64,000 nucleotides of DNA from Bin87 sp965203195 (lineage in GTDB: Bacteria; Chloroflexota; Dehalococcoidia; Lucifugimonadales; UBA3495): positions 1,426,001-1,490,000 of the forward strand of contig OZ241860.1 in assembly GCA_965203195.1 (NCBI GenBank). The letters run 5' to 3'. The notes under the pieces were generated by a model. It ran no database searches. It was not told the origin of the DNA and saw only the letters and a list, made by a program, of their open reading frames with translations. A program made the position numbers and the translations under genes. Positions 35,601 through 46,405 of the stretch are shown one piece after another (position 1 is the first letter of the stretch; each line of letters starts with the position of its first letter).

Positions 35601-38600
35601 GCTGGGCGGCCTGGCGGGCGAGCTCACCACCGGCGCGCAGATCACCGCCAGCTACGCCACCGGCAATGTGTCCACCACCACTGACGCCGCCAACAGCATA
35701 TTGGGCGGCCTGGTCGGGCGAATGACCGAGGCCAACACGCTGGTGCGCGCCACCTACGCCACCGGCGCGGTCACCGCCAGGGGCGGCGGCACCAACAATG
35801 TGGGCGGCCTGCTGGGCGAACTCGACGACTTGCTCAACACCGTCGACGCCAGCTACGCCGTCGGCGCGGTGGATGCCACCGGCACCGGCGCGGGCGTGGT
35901 CAACAGCGTGGGCGGCCTGTTGGGCGACCTGTTGTCGCCCGCCCTGGCCACCCAGGTAACCAACAGCTATTACGACAACACCGCCGCCAGCGACGCCGGC
36001 GCCGTCCAGACCACCGCCGCGCTGCAAAGCCCCGTCGGCTACACCGGCATCTATCTGAACTGGAATGTGGATGTGGACGGGACGACCGGCGGCGATGACC
36101 CGTGGCACTTCGGCGGCGGCAGCCAGTACCCGGTACTGCAACACAGCCGCGGCCCGCTGGACATCGCCCGCCAACTCACGCCCGTCCCGACGGCGGCGGA
36201 CTACGACCTGGACAACGACAACCTCATTGATGTGGTCAACCTGGCCCAGCTGAACGCCATCCGCTGGGATCTGAACGGCGACGGCCGGGGTCTGCTCGGC
36301 GCCGCTGCCGCCGGCTACCTGTCCGCCTACCCCGGCTACCAGACCGGCATGGGCTGCCCCGGAACCTGCGCGGGCTACGAGTTGCGCGCCAACCTGAACT
36401 TCGACACCAACAACGACGGCATGGTGAACGCCAGCGATGAAATCGCGGACTTCCGCCCCATCGGCGGGCGCTACGCCGCCACTTTCCAGGGGAATGGACA
36501 CACCATTTCCAATATGCGCCTGACGAGCTCCGACAACATTAAGGGTCTGTTCGGGGAAACGTCCTCTAGCGGGCGCATTTATGCGGTGGGGCTGATTGAG
36601 CCGGTCTTGTCCGGCGGCGGCTTCTTTGGCCAGGGAACCGGCGCTTTGGTGGGCATTAACCGGGGCCGGATTTACGCCTCCTATGTGCGCGGCGGCTCCG
36701 TCTCGCTCGGCGCCGGCGCAGCAAGCGCGTACGTCGGCGGGCTGGTGGGACAGAACGGGGAGTCCGGCGCCGGCGGCCGGATCTACGCCAGTTACGCCAC
36801 CGCCGCCGTTGACTCCGGCAGCTTGGAGGACACTGAAGCCGGCGGGCTGGTCGGCAACAACTTTTATGGCGAAATTGTCGCCAGCTACGCTGCCGGCAGG
36901 GTAACCGGAAACGGCAACATGGCCGATTTCGGCTGCCTGGTGGGCCTCAACGTCAGTACCGGCTTCACTCCTATAAACGGCGACGTCACGGACAGCCACT
37001 GGGATACCGATGTTTGCACACGCGGCGGCGGCGGCGCCGGCTACAGCAACAGCGCCGGCCACAGCGCCGCCGACCTACAGCTCGCCGGCTACACCGGCAT
37101 CTACGCCGGCTGGAATTTGGACCTGGACAATGCGGATGGCGATAGCGACCTCACTACCGGCGGCGATGACCCGTGGGATTTCCGCGTGGGGCATTACCCG
37201 GCGCTGAAGTACGGCAGCGCCGCTGATGTGGCCGCGCAGCGTCCGCTGCTGGCCGAGGCCGGCGCCACTGTGGAGGCATACTCGGGGCAGACCGTTACGC
37301 TGGACGGCAGCGGCAGCCGTGCGCCCAGCGGCGCCACCTATAGGTGGACGCGAATGCCCACCGAGGCCACGCCCATGGTGACCATCAACGGCGCCACTAC
37401 GCCAGCGCCCACTTTCCTGGCCCCCACCGGCCTGACCAGCGACACCACGATGACCTTCCGGCTCACGCTGACCGCCGGCGGCCGGTCGGTGTACGACGAG
37501 GTCACCGTCAACATCGTCGCCGTGCGCCCCAACCAGCTGCTGTCGCTTTCGCTGACCGATTCCGAGGGCGATGCGGTAGGGCTGGCGCCGCCTTTCGTCA
37601 GCCTGCGCTACGATTACAGCGCCAGCGTGCCCAACCAGATCGCCAGCGTCACGATAACGCCCGGCATCCTGTCCGGCTCCACGATGACCCTCAACGGCCA
37701 GGCCGCAACCAGCGGCGCCGCGGTAGAAGTCCCGCTGAAGTACCGCGGCAACCAAATCACCATCGTAGTAACCCCGCCGGAGCCGGACGAAACTACCAAC
37801 GGCGGCGACGGAACGAATGGCGAAACCACTGATGAAACGGTTGCGGAGACGCCCTGCTCGGTGGAGAACAATGGGGTGAAGCCATGCACTTACACGGTGA
37901 CGGTGAACCGCGCCGTGCCGCCCCGCCTGGCCTTCGTCCCCCGCAGCCTTACTATAGATGAAGGCGGCACGGCAACCTACACGGTGGAACTGGACACGCG
38001 CATCCTCACCGGCGCCGTCACCATCGCCATCGCCAGCGACAACCCGGCGGTAACGGTGTCACCCACGGAAGTGACCCTCAGGCCGCTGGACATGGCGCCG
38101 CGCACGATTACCGTAACCGCCGCGTCCGACGCCGACCGGAACGACGAAACCGCCACCCTAACGCACACGGCCAACGGCGCCCACTACTACGACGTCATCG
38201 CCACCGTAGGCGTAAAGGTGAACGACACCACCGCCCCGCCGCCGGCGCCCGACCCGGCCCTGTCGGTATCGGCCACGGCGTTGCGCCTAACCGAAGGCGG
38301 CAGTGGTTCCTACACGGTGGCGCTGGCCACGCGTCCCGACGACAATGTAACCGTAACCATCGCCAGCGACAACGCCGATGTAACCACCCGCCCGGCATCG
38401 CTAACCTTCACGACGGCCAACTGGAGTACGGCGCAGCGGGTAACGGTCAGCGCGGCCGCCGATGGCGACACCGCCAACGATACGGCTACGCTGACGCACA
38501 CCGCGTCGGGCGGCGGCTACGGCGACGCCCCGGCGGTATCGGTAGCCGTGTCCGTAACCGACGACGACACGGCTGGCCTGTCCATCACTCCCACCGTTCT

Positions 38601-39558
38601 AAACCTGATTGAGAACGGCATCAGCGCCTACATAGTATCGCTGACCGCCCAACCGTCGGGCAATGTCACCGTAGCCATCGCCAGCGACAACCCTGATGTC
38701 ACCGTGCGCCCGGCCTCGCTAACCTTCACCCCGTCCAACTGGGCCACGCCACAGGCGGTGCTCGTCATTACCCGCGCGGACGCCGGCGGCGGGGATGAGC
38801 TGGCCACCCTGCGGATGACGGCGCAAGGCGGCGGCTACGCCGGCCAAACCGGCCAGGTGCTGGCCTCCGTGGACGACACGCTGGCGCCGCTGCCGGCCGG
38901 GTCGGTAACGACCGGCCCGGACGCCCCGGCGGGCGTAAGCGTCTATGGGCCGCCGGGCAGCGCCGCCACCGCCACCGTATCGCCGCCGGCCGCAGACACG
39001 CCTACCGTAGCCACCGGCGCCGGCTTCACCATCGGGCCGGCTGTGGCGGTATCCGTATCCAATGCGCCGGCTGATGGCCTGGAAATCTGCCTGCCCGTAT
39101 CCGACGCCCTGCGCGCCGAAGCGGGTTCGGCTTTGATCCTGACGCTGCTGCGCTACGCCGGCGGGAGCTGGACGGAGCTGGACGGCGCCCGCGATTTGGG
39201 CGACCGGGTCTGCGCCGCCGGCGCAACGGGCCAAGCCGCTTACGCAACGGCCTACGCCCTGCGCCCGGGCACGGTGCTGGACCTGGCGGCGGCGGTGGGC
39301 GATACGCCGGGAACGATTGCGCTCTCCTGGACGCCCCCGGCGGCGGGAACATCCCAGGTGGCAGTGGTAGTCAACGTAGCCGACGACACCGACTACTGCC
39401 TGGACACGCTGCCCGGCTTGGACGCTTCCAGCTACACCTGCGCCGACCGCACGGCGGGGCAAACCTATGTAGCCCTGCTCATCGTCCTGCTGCCGGATGG
39501 GGGCTACACCCTGGCCAACATCGTCCGGTTTGAGCTGCCAGCGGCGGGCGGGCAATAG
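29604..39558 (+). CDS. Giant GLUG-module surface protein, start out of frame across a 28-C tract
   Basis: ATG 29604 (GGAG ten bases upstream) encodes MLNLNPNRRHLPALPAST, then the C tract. The body resumes in another frame: RNKGWQNYARLTALALLLL, a membrane/signal segment very like that of the first giant protein, then an open frame to TAG 39558. With 27 or 30 C the gene would encode about 3,317-3,318 aa; the 28 C present here cause a frameshift. The only in-frame alternatives are GTG codons inside the hydrophobic segment, which are unlikely. Five GLUG modules open near 29815, 31627, 33151, 34407 and 36201. They are followed by a PKD-like domain (~37250), a cadherin-like domain (~37530), three Calx-beta-like repeats (~37920-38870) and a fibronectin-like C-terminus. 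No sorting motif is seen. Adhesin or biofilm role is inferred. Confidence 0.82.
29656..29683. repeat. 28-nt poly-C tract within the coding sequence
   Basis: Twenty-eight consecutive C separate the start-codon frame from the body frame. Loss of one C or gain of two would join them and encode a polyproline linker of nine or ten residues. Such tracts mediate on/off switching by slipped-strand mispairing in known phase-variable genes. The length may also be a sequencing or assembly error. Confidence 0.85.
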
Positions 39559-39610
39559 CCCGCCGGCACGGTCGGCGCATCCGGTCTGGCCGTGTGATTC
39601 AGAAAGCGGA

Positions 39611-39641
39611 CCGCCGCCGGGGGCAAATCCCCCGGCGGCGG
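39611..39641 (+). terminator. Strong hairpin terminator after the second giant gene
   Basis: A perfect 13-bp stem (CCGCCGCCGGGGG at 39611-39623 with its complement at 39629-39641) closes a 5-nt loop (CAAAT). It is followed by GCTTTTAG, 53 bp after the stop codon. The T-run is short. Confidence 0.75.
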
Positions 39642-39995
39642 GCTTTTAGTTGCAGCTGGCTGCGGCCTTTGCCGCCTAAACATACTCAACGGGCATCGCT
39701 TCGCCCGGGTACGGACAAAACGCGCCCGCAATCACCGTAGAATTCCAACCCGAAACGCCAAGCTCAGAATTACGAAATCCGTCACAGCAACCCCGGCCGA
39801 TTCGGCTTTTAGAAAGCCCTGCCTGGGGCGTGTCACTAAACTATTTTGGCCCACAGCGCTACAGCGTATTGATATTTCATCGTTGCCGCTTCGTCATTTT
39901 TGTCGCCATTTTCGCTGCCGCCAACTGCCGGCTCTGAACCCTGAACCCGCCAACCGGCCGCGCCAATGCCCGGACTGCGAAGTATCAACACGGCC
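39642..39995. other. Intergenic, no gene seen
   Basis: This 354-bp stretch lies between the ends of two convergent genes. It is less GC-rich than its surroundings, with scattered short frames only. I see no RNA gene, repeat or conserved motif. Confidence 0.6.
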
Positions 39996-42900
39996 TTAGC
40001 GGATTAGCGGCGGCGCGTTGGGGCATAGCAGGGAGCGGGGCAGAATGTGTCCCATCTGGCGTTGCAGTTGGACGCACTGGAAGGCACTTTCCGTCAAGGA
40101 CGCGATGATGGCTGGTTCGGTTGCGGTGGCTTCTGGGGACGGCCGGCTTTGGCGGGAAGGCGCGCCGAACCCAGCGGCAGCGGACGGGGCAGTCATTGAG
40201 GCAGTGGCTGTCCCGCCGGCATTAAAGGCGATGATATCTGGCGGGTATTGCGCCGGAACTCTGATGTTTGGCGCGGCCATGGCGGCGGCGATTACCGTCG
40301 GGGCGTCATTGCCGTTCCCGTTTCCGTTCCCGAAGCCGACAATAATATCGCGGTTGGGCAGGATGGAAACCAATGCGATTTCGGAGTAGTCATTGTCGGG
40401 GTTGATGTCGTGACTAGCGGCCACGCTGACCTGTAGCCGATGCTCGCCCGCGTCATATCGCAGCGTTTTCCAGGTAAATTCTACGACGCGTGCGCCGCCT
40501 GGCGGCAGTGTAATGTTTTGAGAGTACATCGCCCTGCGCTCGGTTAAGTCCCTCAGGACGACCTGCCCCCGCCCGGTGTAAGGGCCGAAGTTGCGGACGA
40601 AAGCGGCCACTTCCACCCAGTCGCCTTTGACGATGGGATAAGAGGAGCTGGGCGGGTAGATCTGGGCCACGGCGAAGTCCACCGTGGGCGGCAGCAGTGT
40701 CGCCGTAAAGATGTAGGGATTTGCGGTTGGCACTTCCACCCGGAAAGTATGCTCGCCGTAGTGGTAACGTCCGGTGCGCCAGGTGAATGTGGCCGCGCTG
40801 GTTTGCCCCGGCGCGATGCGGGGGCGGCGGGTTTCGGGCTGCTTGTCGGGGGAAGGAAAGTGGAGGGTTACGGGGACATTGGCGGCGTGGGTGCCATCGT
40901 TGCGCACCCGGACGGTTATGGCCACCGGGTCGCTTACGGCCGGTTTTTCCGGGTTCAGCAGCACATCCGTAATGGCGTAGCTGATGATGTGGGGCGGGGT
41001 GTTGAGGCGGGGCAGCGTCATTGCGGCAGTGACAACGCTTGCCGAGTTCAGGGTAATATCCCGGTCGGTCAGGATGGTAACCGGCATCGGGTCGGACGCG
41101 TTGTTGTCGGGATTGGCGTCGTATGGCGCGCTGGCCACGGCTTGCAGCCGGAGCTCGCCGGGCGTGTAGCGCCGGGTAGGCCAGGCGAAGTCAACGGTTG
41201 CCGAGGCGCCGGCGGCCAGGTCAATGTTGCGGACATCTATGTCCTGCCCGCCGTCCGTTCCGGCGCCGGCGTCCGGGTCAGAGGGCAGCGCGCGCAGGGT
41301 TACGGCGGCGCGGCCGGCGTAGGGGCCGGTGTTGGTCACCGTGGCGGCCACGGATGCCCGGTCACCCTTGACGATAGGGCGGGCCGGATCCGGCCGGCGC
41401 AGTTCCGTAACCGCAAAATCGGTGACGGGCCGGAGTAGTTCTATGGTGAATGATTGAGACGCCGTAGTTCCCACCCTAACTTGGAAAGTATGGGTTCCGG
41501 GGGGATAATTTCCGGTGCGCCAGGTGAATGTCGCCGTTCCGGTTTGCCCCGGCGCGATGCGGGGGCGGCGGGTTTCGGGCTGCTTGTCGGCAGAAGGAAA
41601 GTGGAGAGTCACCGGGACATTGGCGGCGTGGGTGCCATCGTTGCGCACCCGGACGGTTATGGCGACCGGGTCGCTTACGGCCGGCTTTTCCGGGTTCAGC
41701 AGCATATCCACAATGGCGTAACTGATAATGCGGGGCGCGGTGTTGAGGCGGGGCGGCGCCATTGCGGCAGCGACGGCGCTTGCCGAGTCCAGGGTAATAT
41801 CCCGGTCGGTCAGGATGGTAACCGGCATCGGGTCGGATGCGTTGTTGTCGGGATTGGCGTCGTATGGCGCGGTGGCCACGGCTTGCAGCCGGAGTTCGCC
41901 GACTGGATAACGCCGGGTGTGCCAAGCGAAGTCGACGGTTGCCGAGGCGCCGGCGGCCAGGTCAACGCTGCGGACAGCGATGTCCTGCCCGGCGTCCGCG
42001 CCGGCGTCCGGGTTGGCGGGCAGCGCGCGCAGGGTTATGGCGGCGCGGCCGGCGTAGGGGCCGGTGTTGGTCACCGTGGCGGCCACGGATGCCCGGTCGC
42101 CTCTGACAATGGGGCGGGCCGGATCCGGCAAGCGCAGTTCCGCAACCGCAAAATCGGCGGCCGGCGGGAGCAGTTCTATGGTGAATGATTGAGACGCCGT
42201 AGCCCCGGCCCGGACCCGGAAAGTGTAGGTTCCGGGGGCATAGTCTCCGGTGCGCCAGGTGAACGCGGCGGTTTCGGTGGCGCCCAGGGCAATGTAGGGG
42301 CGGCGGGTTTCGGGCTGCTTGTCGTCGGAAGGGAAGTAGAGGGTAACGGGCAGGTTGCCGGCAATCGGCCCGTTGTTCCGCGCCGGCACGGTTATGGCCA
42401 CGGCTTCGCCGGCCACCGGCGCGGCGGGGACGACGCTGATGTCGCCGATGGCGGCGTCCAGTCGCAGCGGGTCAATACGATACGACAAAGTGGTGGAAGT
42501 GTCCCCGTCGGTGATGTTGTTTTCGGCGACGAGCGCGGCGCGCAGAGTGTGTTCGCCCACGGCGTAGTCGCCGGTTCGCCAGAGGAAGGTAGCCGTCGCC
42601 GTAGCGCCGGGGCCTACCCAGGGCGACCGGCGTTCCGGCTGCTTGTCGTCCGCCGGGAAGTGGAGCAGTACCGGAAGGTAGGCGCCCCGGCTGTCGTTGT
42701 TGCGCATCGTCACCCGGATTTCCACCGGCAAGCCGCGCATTGTGGAACGCGCCGGGCGGGCGGCGATGCTGACGATTTCAGCATCCACCGTAGGCGGCCG
42801 GCGGGTGAAATTGAGGGTGATTGACCGGTTCTCCGCCCGGTTGTTCACGGCGCAGAGCAGGACGGTCAGGCTCTGGGGACCCTCCGGCAGGCTGTCGGTG

Positions 42901-44975
42901 GGCAGTTTCAGGGTAAAATCTGCGGTCGCTCCGGCGCCGATGACCAGGTCGCTCTGATGCAGCGGTTCCGGCTCCGGCGGCGGGCGGCAGCGCGGCTCCT
43001 GGTCGATAAGCGCGGTTACGGGCTCCGGCTGCGCCCCGCGATTGGTTATCGCAACCGCAACGGACGCTTCGTCAAGCTCATAGGCCAGGCTGGGCGCGAT
43101 GCGGGCGGACGCCAGCTCGATGTCAACGGCGCCGAAGCTGAACGGCGCCGGGGCGGCGGTGAGTAAGCCCTTGTTGCCTTCCCTTGTGCCCAGGTTGGTG
43201 ACGATGTCATCAAGGGCTATGATATTAATATGCTCCGGCGAAGTATCGGCGTTGTTGTCGGCGTCGGCATCGGAAAAATCGTCCGGTTTGGTGATGGTCA
43301 CGGTCGCCTTGATTTTTTCGCCATTGGCGGCAGGATGGTATAACAGCTCCCAATAGGGAGCGGCGCGCAACAGCCCGCCGGCGGGAATGACGCAGCTGTC
43401 GGCGCAATGGACATTGCTGGTAGCGACGGTCGTTCCGGTGACGGTGCCGGTCAGGGCAACGACCGCGGTTATATCGGTAGCGCAACTGTAATTATAGACA
43501 TCGTAGGCAATGCTGACCCTATGGTCATCGTTGGCCGTATAGTTGGGCGGATCCAGCAGCAAGTTTCCTCCTCCCGATCCGAATAGGCCGAAAACACTGA
43601 TCCTGACATCGTCGGCGCAATCATCTTTCGTCCGGTCCTCGTCAAATGCGGACAGGAACAATTTGACCTTGGTCGAAAGGGCGTCGTCGCCCGCGCTGGC
43701 GTCGTTCGGCAGTTCCGCTGTCAGCGTCAGCTCGTATTCGCCCGTGCTTCTGTAACCGGCGGTGTCCCAGACGATCTGGACCGTTTCCGTTCCGTCCGCC
43801 GGAATGATGCCAGTGGTCGTCGTGACCGTCGGCCTGACCACCGGATTGATGGACTTGTCGATGTAGAGCTTTACGGGCACGGCGGCAGCGTCTCCGCCAC
43901 GGTTGGCCACCACGGCCGAAAGGGCGATCTTCGCGCCGAGGACGGCCACAGTCGACGATACGGTCAGTTCGCCCTTGAAACCCACGTCAAAGTCCGGCTT
44001 GCGCAGCGTAATGTTGACGTCGTCGCGGGCGTTGTCATCCGGGCTGGCGTCATCGGCCACGCTGGCCACCACGCGCAGCTTATACTTGCCCGGATCGCGG
44101 CCGGCGGTGTCCCAGTCCAGCGTGGCCGTGGCGGTTTCGCCCACGTCAATGTATGACACGGTGGCCGCGGCGGCGGATGTCGCCTCCTTGTCCACATACA
44201 GGTTGAGGGCCACGGCTTCGGCCGGCAGGTTGCCGGTGTTGGCGATGGTGGCGCCAATGGACACGGCGGCTCCGGCAATGGGATCGGCGGGCAGGGTCAG
44301 GGCCGTGAGGGCAATATCCGTCACCGGCTTCGGGGTGGGCGTGGGGGTCGGCGTGGGCGTGGGCGTGGGCGCGACGGCGACTATATTGACGGTAGCGGTG
44401 GAAGTGGCCCGGTCGTTGGACGAATCCGCATCGGTAAAACCGTCCGGCGCGCTGATGGTAAAGGTGACGATAACGGCTTCCTGGCTGGTTACCGGGTGCT
44501 TGCTGAAATCCCAGCGCACATTGCCATAGTAGGTCTTGCCGGCTTCAATCACGCATCCTGTGGACGAAGTGCAGGAGTCGGATCGCGGGTCGTCCGGCGG
44601 GTCGGCGTTGCTGATCCGCGCCTCGCTCTTTGAACCCCGCAGTTCCACCGCAAGGGTTACGTTCTGGCAGCTTTTGTTCTCCACATCGTAATAAATCCTG
44701 ATGTGGTGGTCGCCATCCACGGCGTAATCCGGCGGGTCCTGTAGTAGGTAGAGGCCGTCGTTCATGTCCGCTATGAAGATATTATTGAGGACGCTGACAT
44801 CGTCCACGCACTCCGGGTGCGGCGCCGCCAGGACGGGCGGTTGGGGGCTGGAATGGGGGCGGCCGGCGCCGGCGGCCGGATCCGGGGCCGGAGAGAGGGC
44901 GCCCCAGTGGAGTATCCAGCCGGCCAGCACTACGGCCAGCATAGCCAGCAGGATGATGAAGCGCGGCGCCGGCAT
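39996..44975 (-). CDS. Secreted CARDB-repeat protein
   Basis: The protein has 1,659 aa. An N-terminal hydrophobic helix (residues ~7-24, FIILLAMLAVVLAGWIL) suggests a signal peptide or anchor. A Cys-containing domain follows (ECVDDVSVLNN...), then a Pro-Thr linker (~207-222), then repeated ~110-aa CARDB-type beta-sandwich domains with the hallmark TVTNTG and TATFTWRTG(D/N)Y strands. A second Cys domain near residue 460 resembles the first (DDCADDVRISVFG). CARDB domains are adhesion or carbohydrate-contact modules on bacterial surface proteins. Two adjacent blocks near the C-terminus are almost identical at DNA level (separate entry). The gene is 28 nt downstream of 45004-46047, probably one transcript. 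Confidence 0.8.
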   Translation of the reverse strand: MPAPRFIILLAMLAVVLAGWILHWGALSPAPDPAAGAGRPHSSPQPPVLAAPHPECVDDVSVLNNIFIADMNDGLYLLQDPPDYAVDGDHHIRIYYDVENKSCQNVTLAVELRGSKSEARISNADPPDDPRSDSCTSSTGCVIEAGKTYYGNVRWDFSKHPVTSQEAVIVTFTISAPDGFTDADSSNDRATSTATVNIVAVAPTPTPTPTPTPTPKPVTDIALTALTLPADPIAGAAVSIGATIANTGNLPAEAVALNLYVDKEATSAAAATVSYIDVGETATATLDWDTAGRDPGKYKLRVVASVADDASPDDNARDDVNITLRKPDFDVGFKGELTVSSTVAVLGAKIALSAVVANRGGDAAAVPVKLYIDKSINPVVRPTVTTTTGIIPADGTETVQIVWDTAGYRSTGEYELTLTAELPNDASAGDDALSTKVKLFLSAFDEDRTKDDCADDVRISVFGLFGSGGGNLLLDPPNYTANDDHRVSIAYDVYNYSCATDITAVVALTGTVTGTTVATSNVHCADSCVIPAGGLLRAAPYWELLYHPAANGEKIKATVTITKPDDFSDADADNNADTSPEHINIIALDDIVTNLGTREGNKGLLTAAPAPFSFGAVDIELASARIAPSLAYELDEASVAVAITNRGAQPEPVTALIDQEPRCRPPPEPEPLHQSDLVIGAGATADFTLKLPTDSLPEGPQSLTVLLCAVNNRAENRSITLNFTRRPPTVDAEIVSIAARPARSTMRGLPVEIRVTMRNNDSRGAYLPVLLHFPADDKQPERRSPWVGPGATATATFLWRTGDYAVGEHTLRAALVAENNITDGDTSTTLSYRIDPLRLDAAIGDISVVPAAPVAGEAVAITVPARNNGPIAGNLPVTLYFPSDDKQPETRRPYIALGATETAAFTWRTGDYAPGTYTFRVRAGATASQSFTIELLPPAADFAVAELRLPDPARPIVRGDRASVAATVTNTGPYAGRAAITLRALPANPDAGADAGQDIAVRSVDLAAGASATVDFAWHTRRYPVGELRLQAVATAPYDANPDNNASDPMPVTILTDRDITLDSASAVAAAMAPPRLNTAPRIISYAIVDMLLNPEKPAVSDPVAITVRVRNDGTHAANVPVTLHFPSADKQPETRRPRIAPGQTGTATFTWRTGNYPPGTHTFQVRVGTTASQSFTIELLRPVTDFAVTELRRPDPARPIVKGDRASVAATVTNTGPYAGRAAVTLRALPSDPDAGAGTDGGQDIDVRNIDLAAGASATVDFAWPTRRYTPGELRLQAVASAPYDANPDNNASDPMPVTILTDRDITLNSASVVTAAMTLPRLNTPPHIISYAITDVLLNPEKPAVSDPVAITVRVRNDGTHAANVPVTLHFPSPDKQPETRRPRIAPGQTSAATFTWRTGRYHYGEHTFRVEVPTANPYIFTATLLPPTVDFAVAQIYPPSSSYPIVKGDWVEVAAFVRNFGPYTGRGQVVLRDLTERRAMYSQNITLPPGGARVVEFTWKTLRYDAGEHRLQVSVAASHDINPDNDYSEIALVSILPNRDIIVGFGNGNGNGNDAPTVIAAAMAAPNIRVPAQYPPDIIAFNAGGTATASMTAPSAAAGFGAPSRQSRPSPEATATEPAIIASLTESAFQCVQLQRQMGHILPRSLLCPNAPPLIR
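40774..42188 (-). repeat. Recent ~741-bp internal duplication in the CARDB gene
   Basis: The sequence starting near 40774 recurs starting near 41515 (offset 741 bp, 247 codons, so in frame) with only scattered differences. Both copies share long exact stretches such as the ones around 40870-40930 and 41610-41670. The duplicated unit covers about two CARDB domains. Confidence 0.75.
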
Positions 44976-45003
44976 AGGGACGGGCTGGCTGGCTGGCGGC
45001 GGG

Positions 45004-46047
45004 TCAGGAGGACGGCTTGCTGTAAAGCAGCATTACCACGCCGGCAGATCTTTTTATGTAATTGCCATCAACCGACACCCACATATAATGCACGGAGGAT
45101 TCCCCGGTAGCGCGGGCCAGGTTGAATTTGGACGCGACCAGATAATCCGGGGCCGTGGCCACAGCGACCGGCTTCCCTTCGCGCTTGACATCCTCGCCAA
45201 CGAATACCTTGGCCGTGGTGGTTTCGCCGCCCTCTATGCCGGAAGTAATCAGCGCCGCCGCCGAAGCCCGCAGGTGACTGATGGTAGCCGGCACTATGAA
45301 CCTGATCCGCGTGGTCTCCCACTTGGACAGGTGGCTGAACATCATCAGCGCGTTGCAATCGGGATATTCCCAGTGGTAGTAGCCCACAGTGGCATGGGTG
45401 GCAGCGGCAACATCGTAGTCCTCTTTGCTGGCGTCCAGAACCACATTGATGGCCAGCACCAGCAGGTTATGTTCCAGGTGAGCGTCGGGGATCGGATAGG
45501 TGGATGTTGCGCCCGGGGCTGCCTTGTGGCGCCAGATGGCGGCGGCCGGCACGCCGGGGGGCAGGTACGACACAATCCAGCCCCGGTCGTCGTAATAGAC
45601 GGTGACCTCGCGAGCCTCCTTCGTCTTCCCGGAAGCGGTAATCATGGGAACCGCGACTATGCCAAAGTTGACGCCCCGTTCCACCAGGCGGCCGACCCGG
45701 TCATAGGTGCGGACGCTATCGCTTTCGTCGGGCAGATTGGTCAAGGCCTTAGTAATGCGGTCAATGTCCAGGCGGGGCCGGGTCTCGCCGCCGTCCGCCG
45801 CTGGCTGCGGTTCCGGGACGCGGTAGTAGGCGGAAAGGCCGGCGTCCTCCTCGCGAAAGGCGGTGCCGGCGTCGGCGGCCGCGCCGGAGAAGGCGATGCC
45901 GGGAGGCGCCAGCTCCACAACGCTTGGCCTGGCGGCGTCGGTGTAGGCGCCGGACGCGCCGCCAGGCTGCGCCGCCCAGACAACGATCCCTATGACAGCA
46001 AGCAGGGCCAGCGCAATGATGCCCGGATAGCTATGTCGTCCCGCCAT
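45004..46047 (-). CDS. Membrane-anchored or secreted protein of unknown function
   Basis: This 347-aa protein opens with a hydrophobic segment (YPGIIALALLAVIGIVVWAA, residues ~7-26), a typical signal anchor. The rest is a soluble, mixed alpha/beta sequence with a Gly/Ala-rich linker to about residue 70. Motifs that stand out are VTVYYDDRGWIVSYLPP, YPIPDAHLEHNLLVLAINV and VGYYHWEYPDCNALMMF. I recognise no family and no catalytic motif. The CARDB gene starts 28 nt downstream in the same direction, so the two products probably act together at the cell surface. Confidence 0.65.
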   Translation of the reverse strand: MAGRHSYPGIIALALLAVIGIVVWAAQPGGASGAYTDAARPSVVELAPPGIAFSGAAADAGTAFREEDAGLSAYYRVPEPQPAADGGETRPRLDIDRITKALTNLPDESDSVRTYDRVGRLVERGVNFGIVAVPMITASGKTKEAREVTVYYDDRGWIVSYLPPGVPAAAIWRHKAAPGATSTYPIPDAHLEHNLLVLAINVVLDASKEDYDVAAATHATVGYYHWEYPDCNALMMFSHLSKWETTRIRFIVPATISHLRASAAALITSGIEGGETTTAKVFVGEDVKREGKPVAVATAPDYLVASKFNLARATGESSVHYMWVSVDGNYIKRSAGVVMLLYSKPSS

Positions 46048-46405
46048 TTTTTATACCCGCAACGTTATGATTGTCCCCGTCGCGCCGGGCTTTGTGCCCG
46101 CGCGTTGCCGAGGCAGGGCCAACATTAACGCAGGATATGCAATATGTCAACTCTGATTTCACGGGCAATTTCCCTGCCCGCCAAAGCCGGAAACGGGGCT
46201 GGGGCGCAAGCCGGCATTGCCGGCTGCGCCCCAGCTCATCGCCGCGCTTATGTTCCCGTCCCCGGCGACCGAAGCATCGCCCGGCCGCGCCGTCAGCTCG
46301 GCGGCGACGCATCGAGTGGCCGGTTGCCAGTATCTCGTGCGCGACCGGCTATGGGATGCCGGTTCGTAGGGACACGCTCCGGCTGCAATTGCCGCGCGAT
46401 TCCCG
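46048..46405. other. Intergenic with a large hairpin (46198-46235)
   Basis: GCTGGGGCGC and GCCGGC pair with a downstream complement to form a ~17-bp stem with one bulged A and a 3-nt loop. No T-run follows on either strand, so it is a weak terminator candidate for secD-secF or a REP-like element. Nothing else is recognisable. Confidence 0.5.

Noticed and set aside
31600..37062. Long minus-strand frames under the second giant gene (e.g. 33424-37062)
   Set aside because: Same antisense effect of GC-rich repeats; the plus frame carries the recognisable modules.
46198..46235. Terminator of the secDF operon
   Set aside because: The hairpin is strong but has no T-run on either strand, so it is listed only as a hairpin in the intergenic entry.
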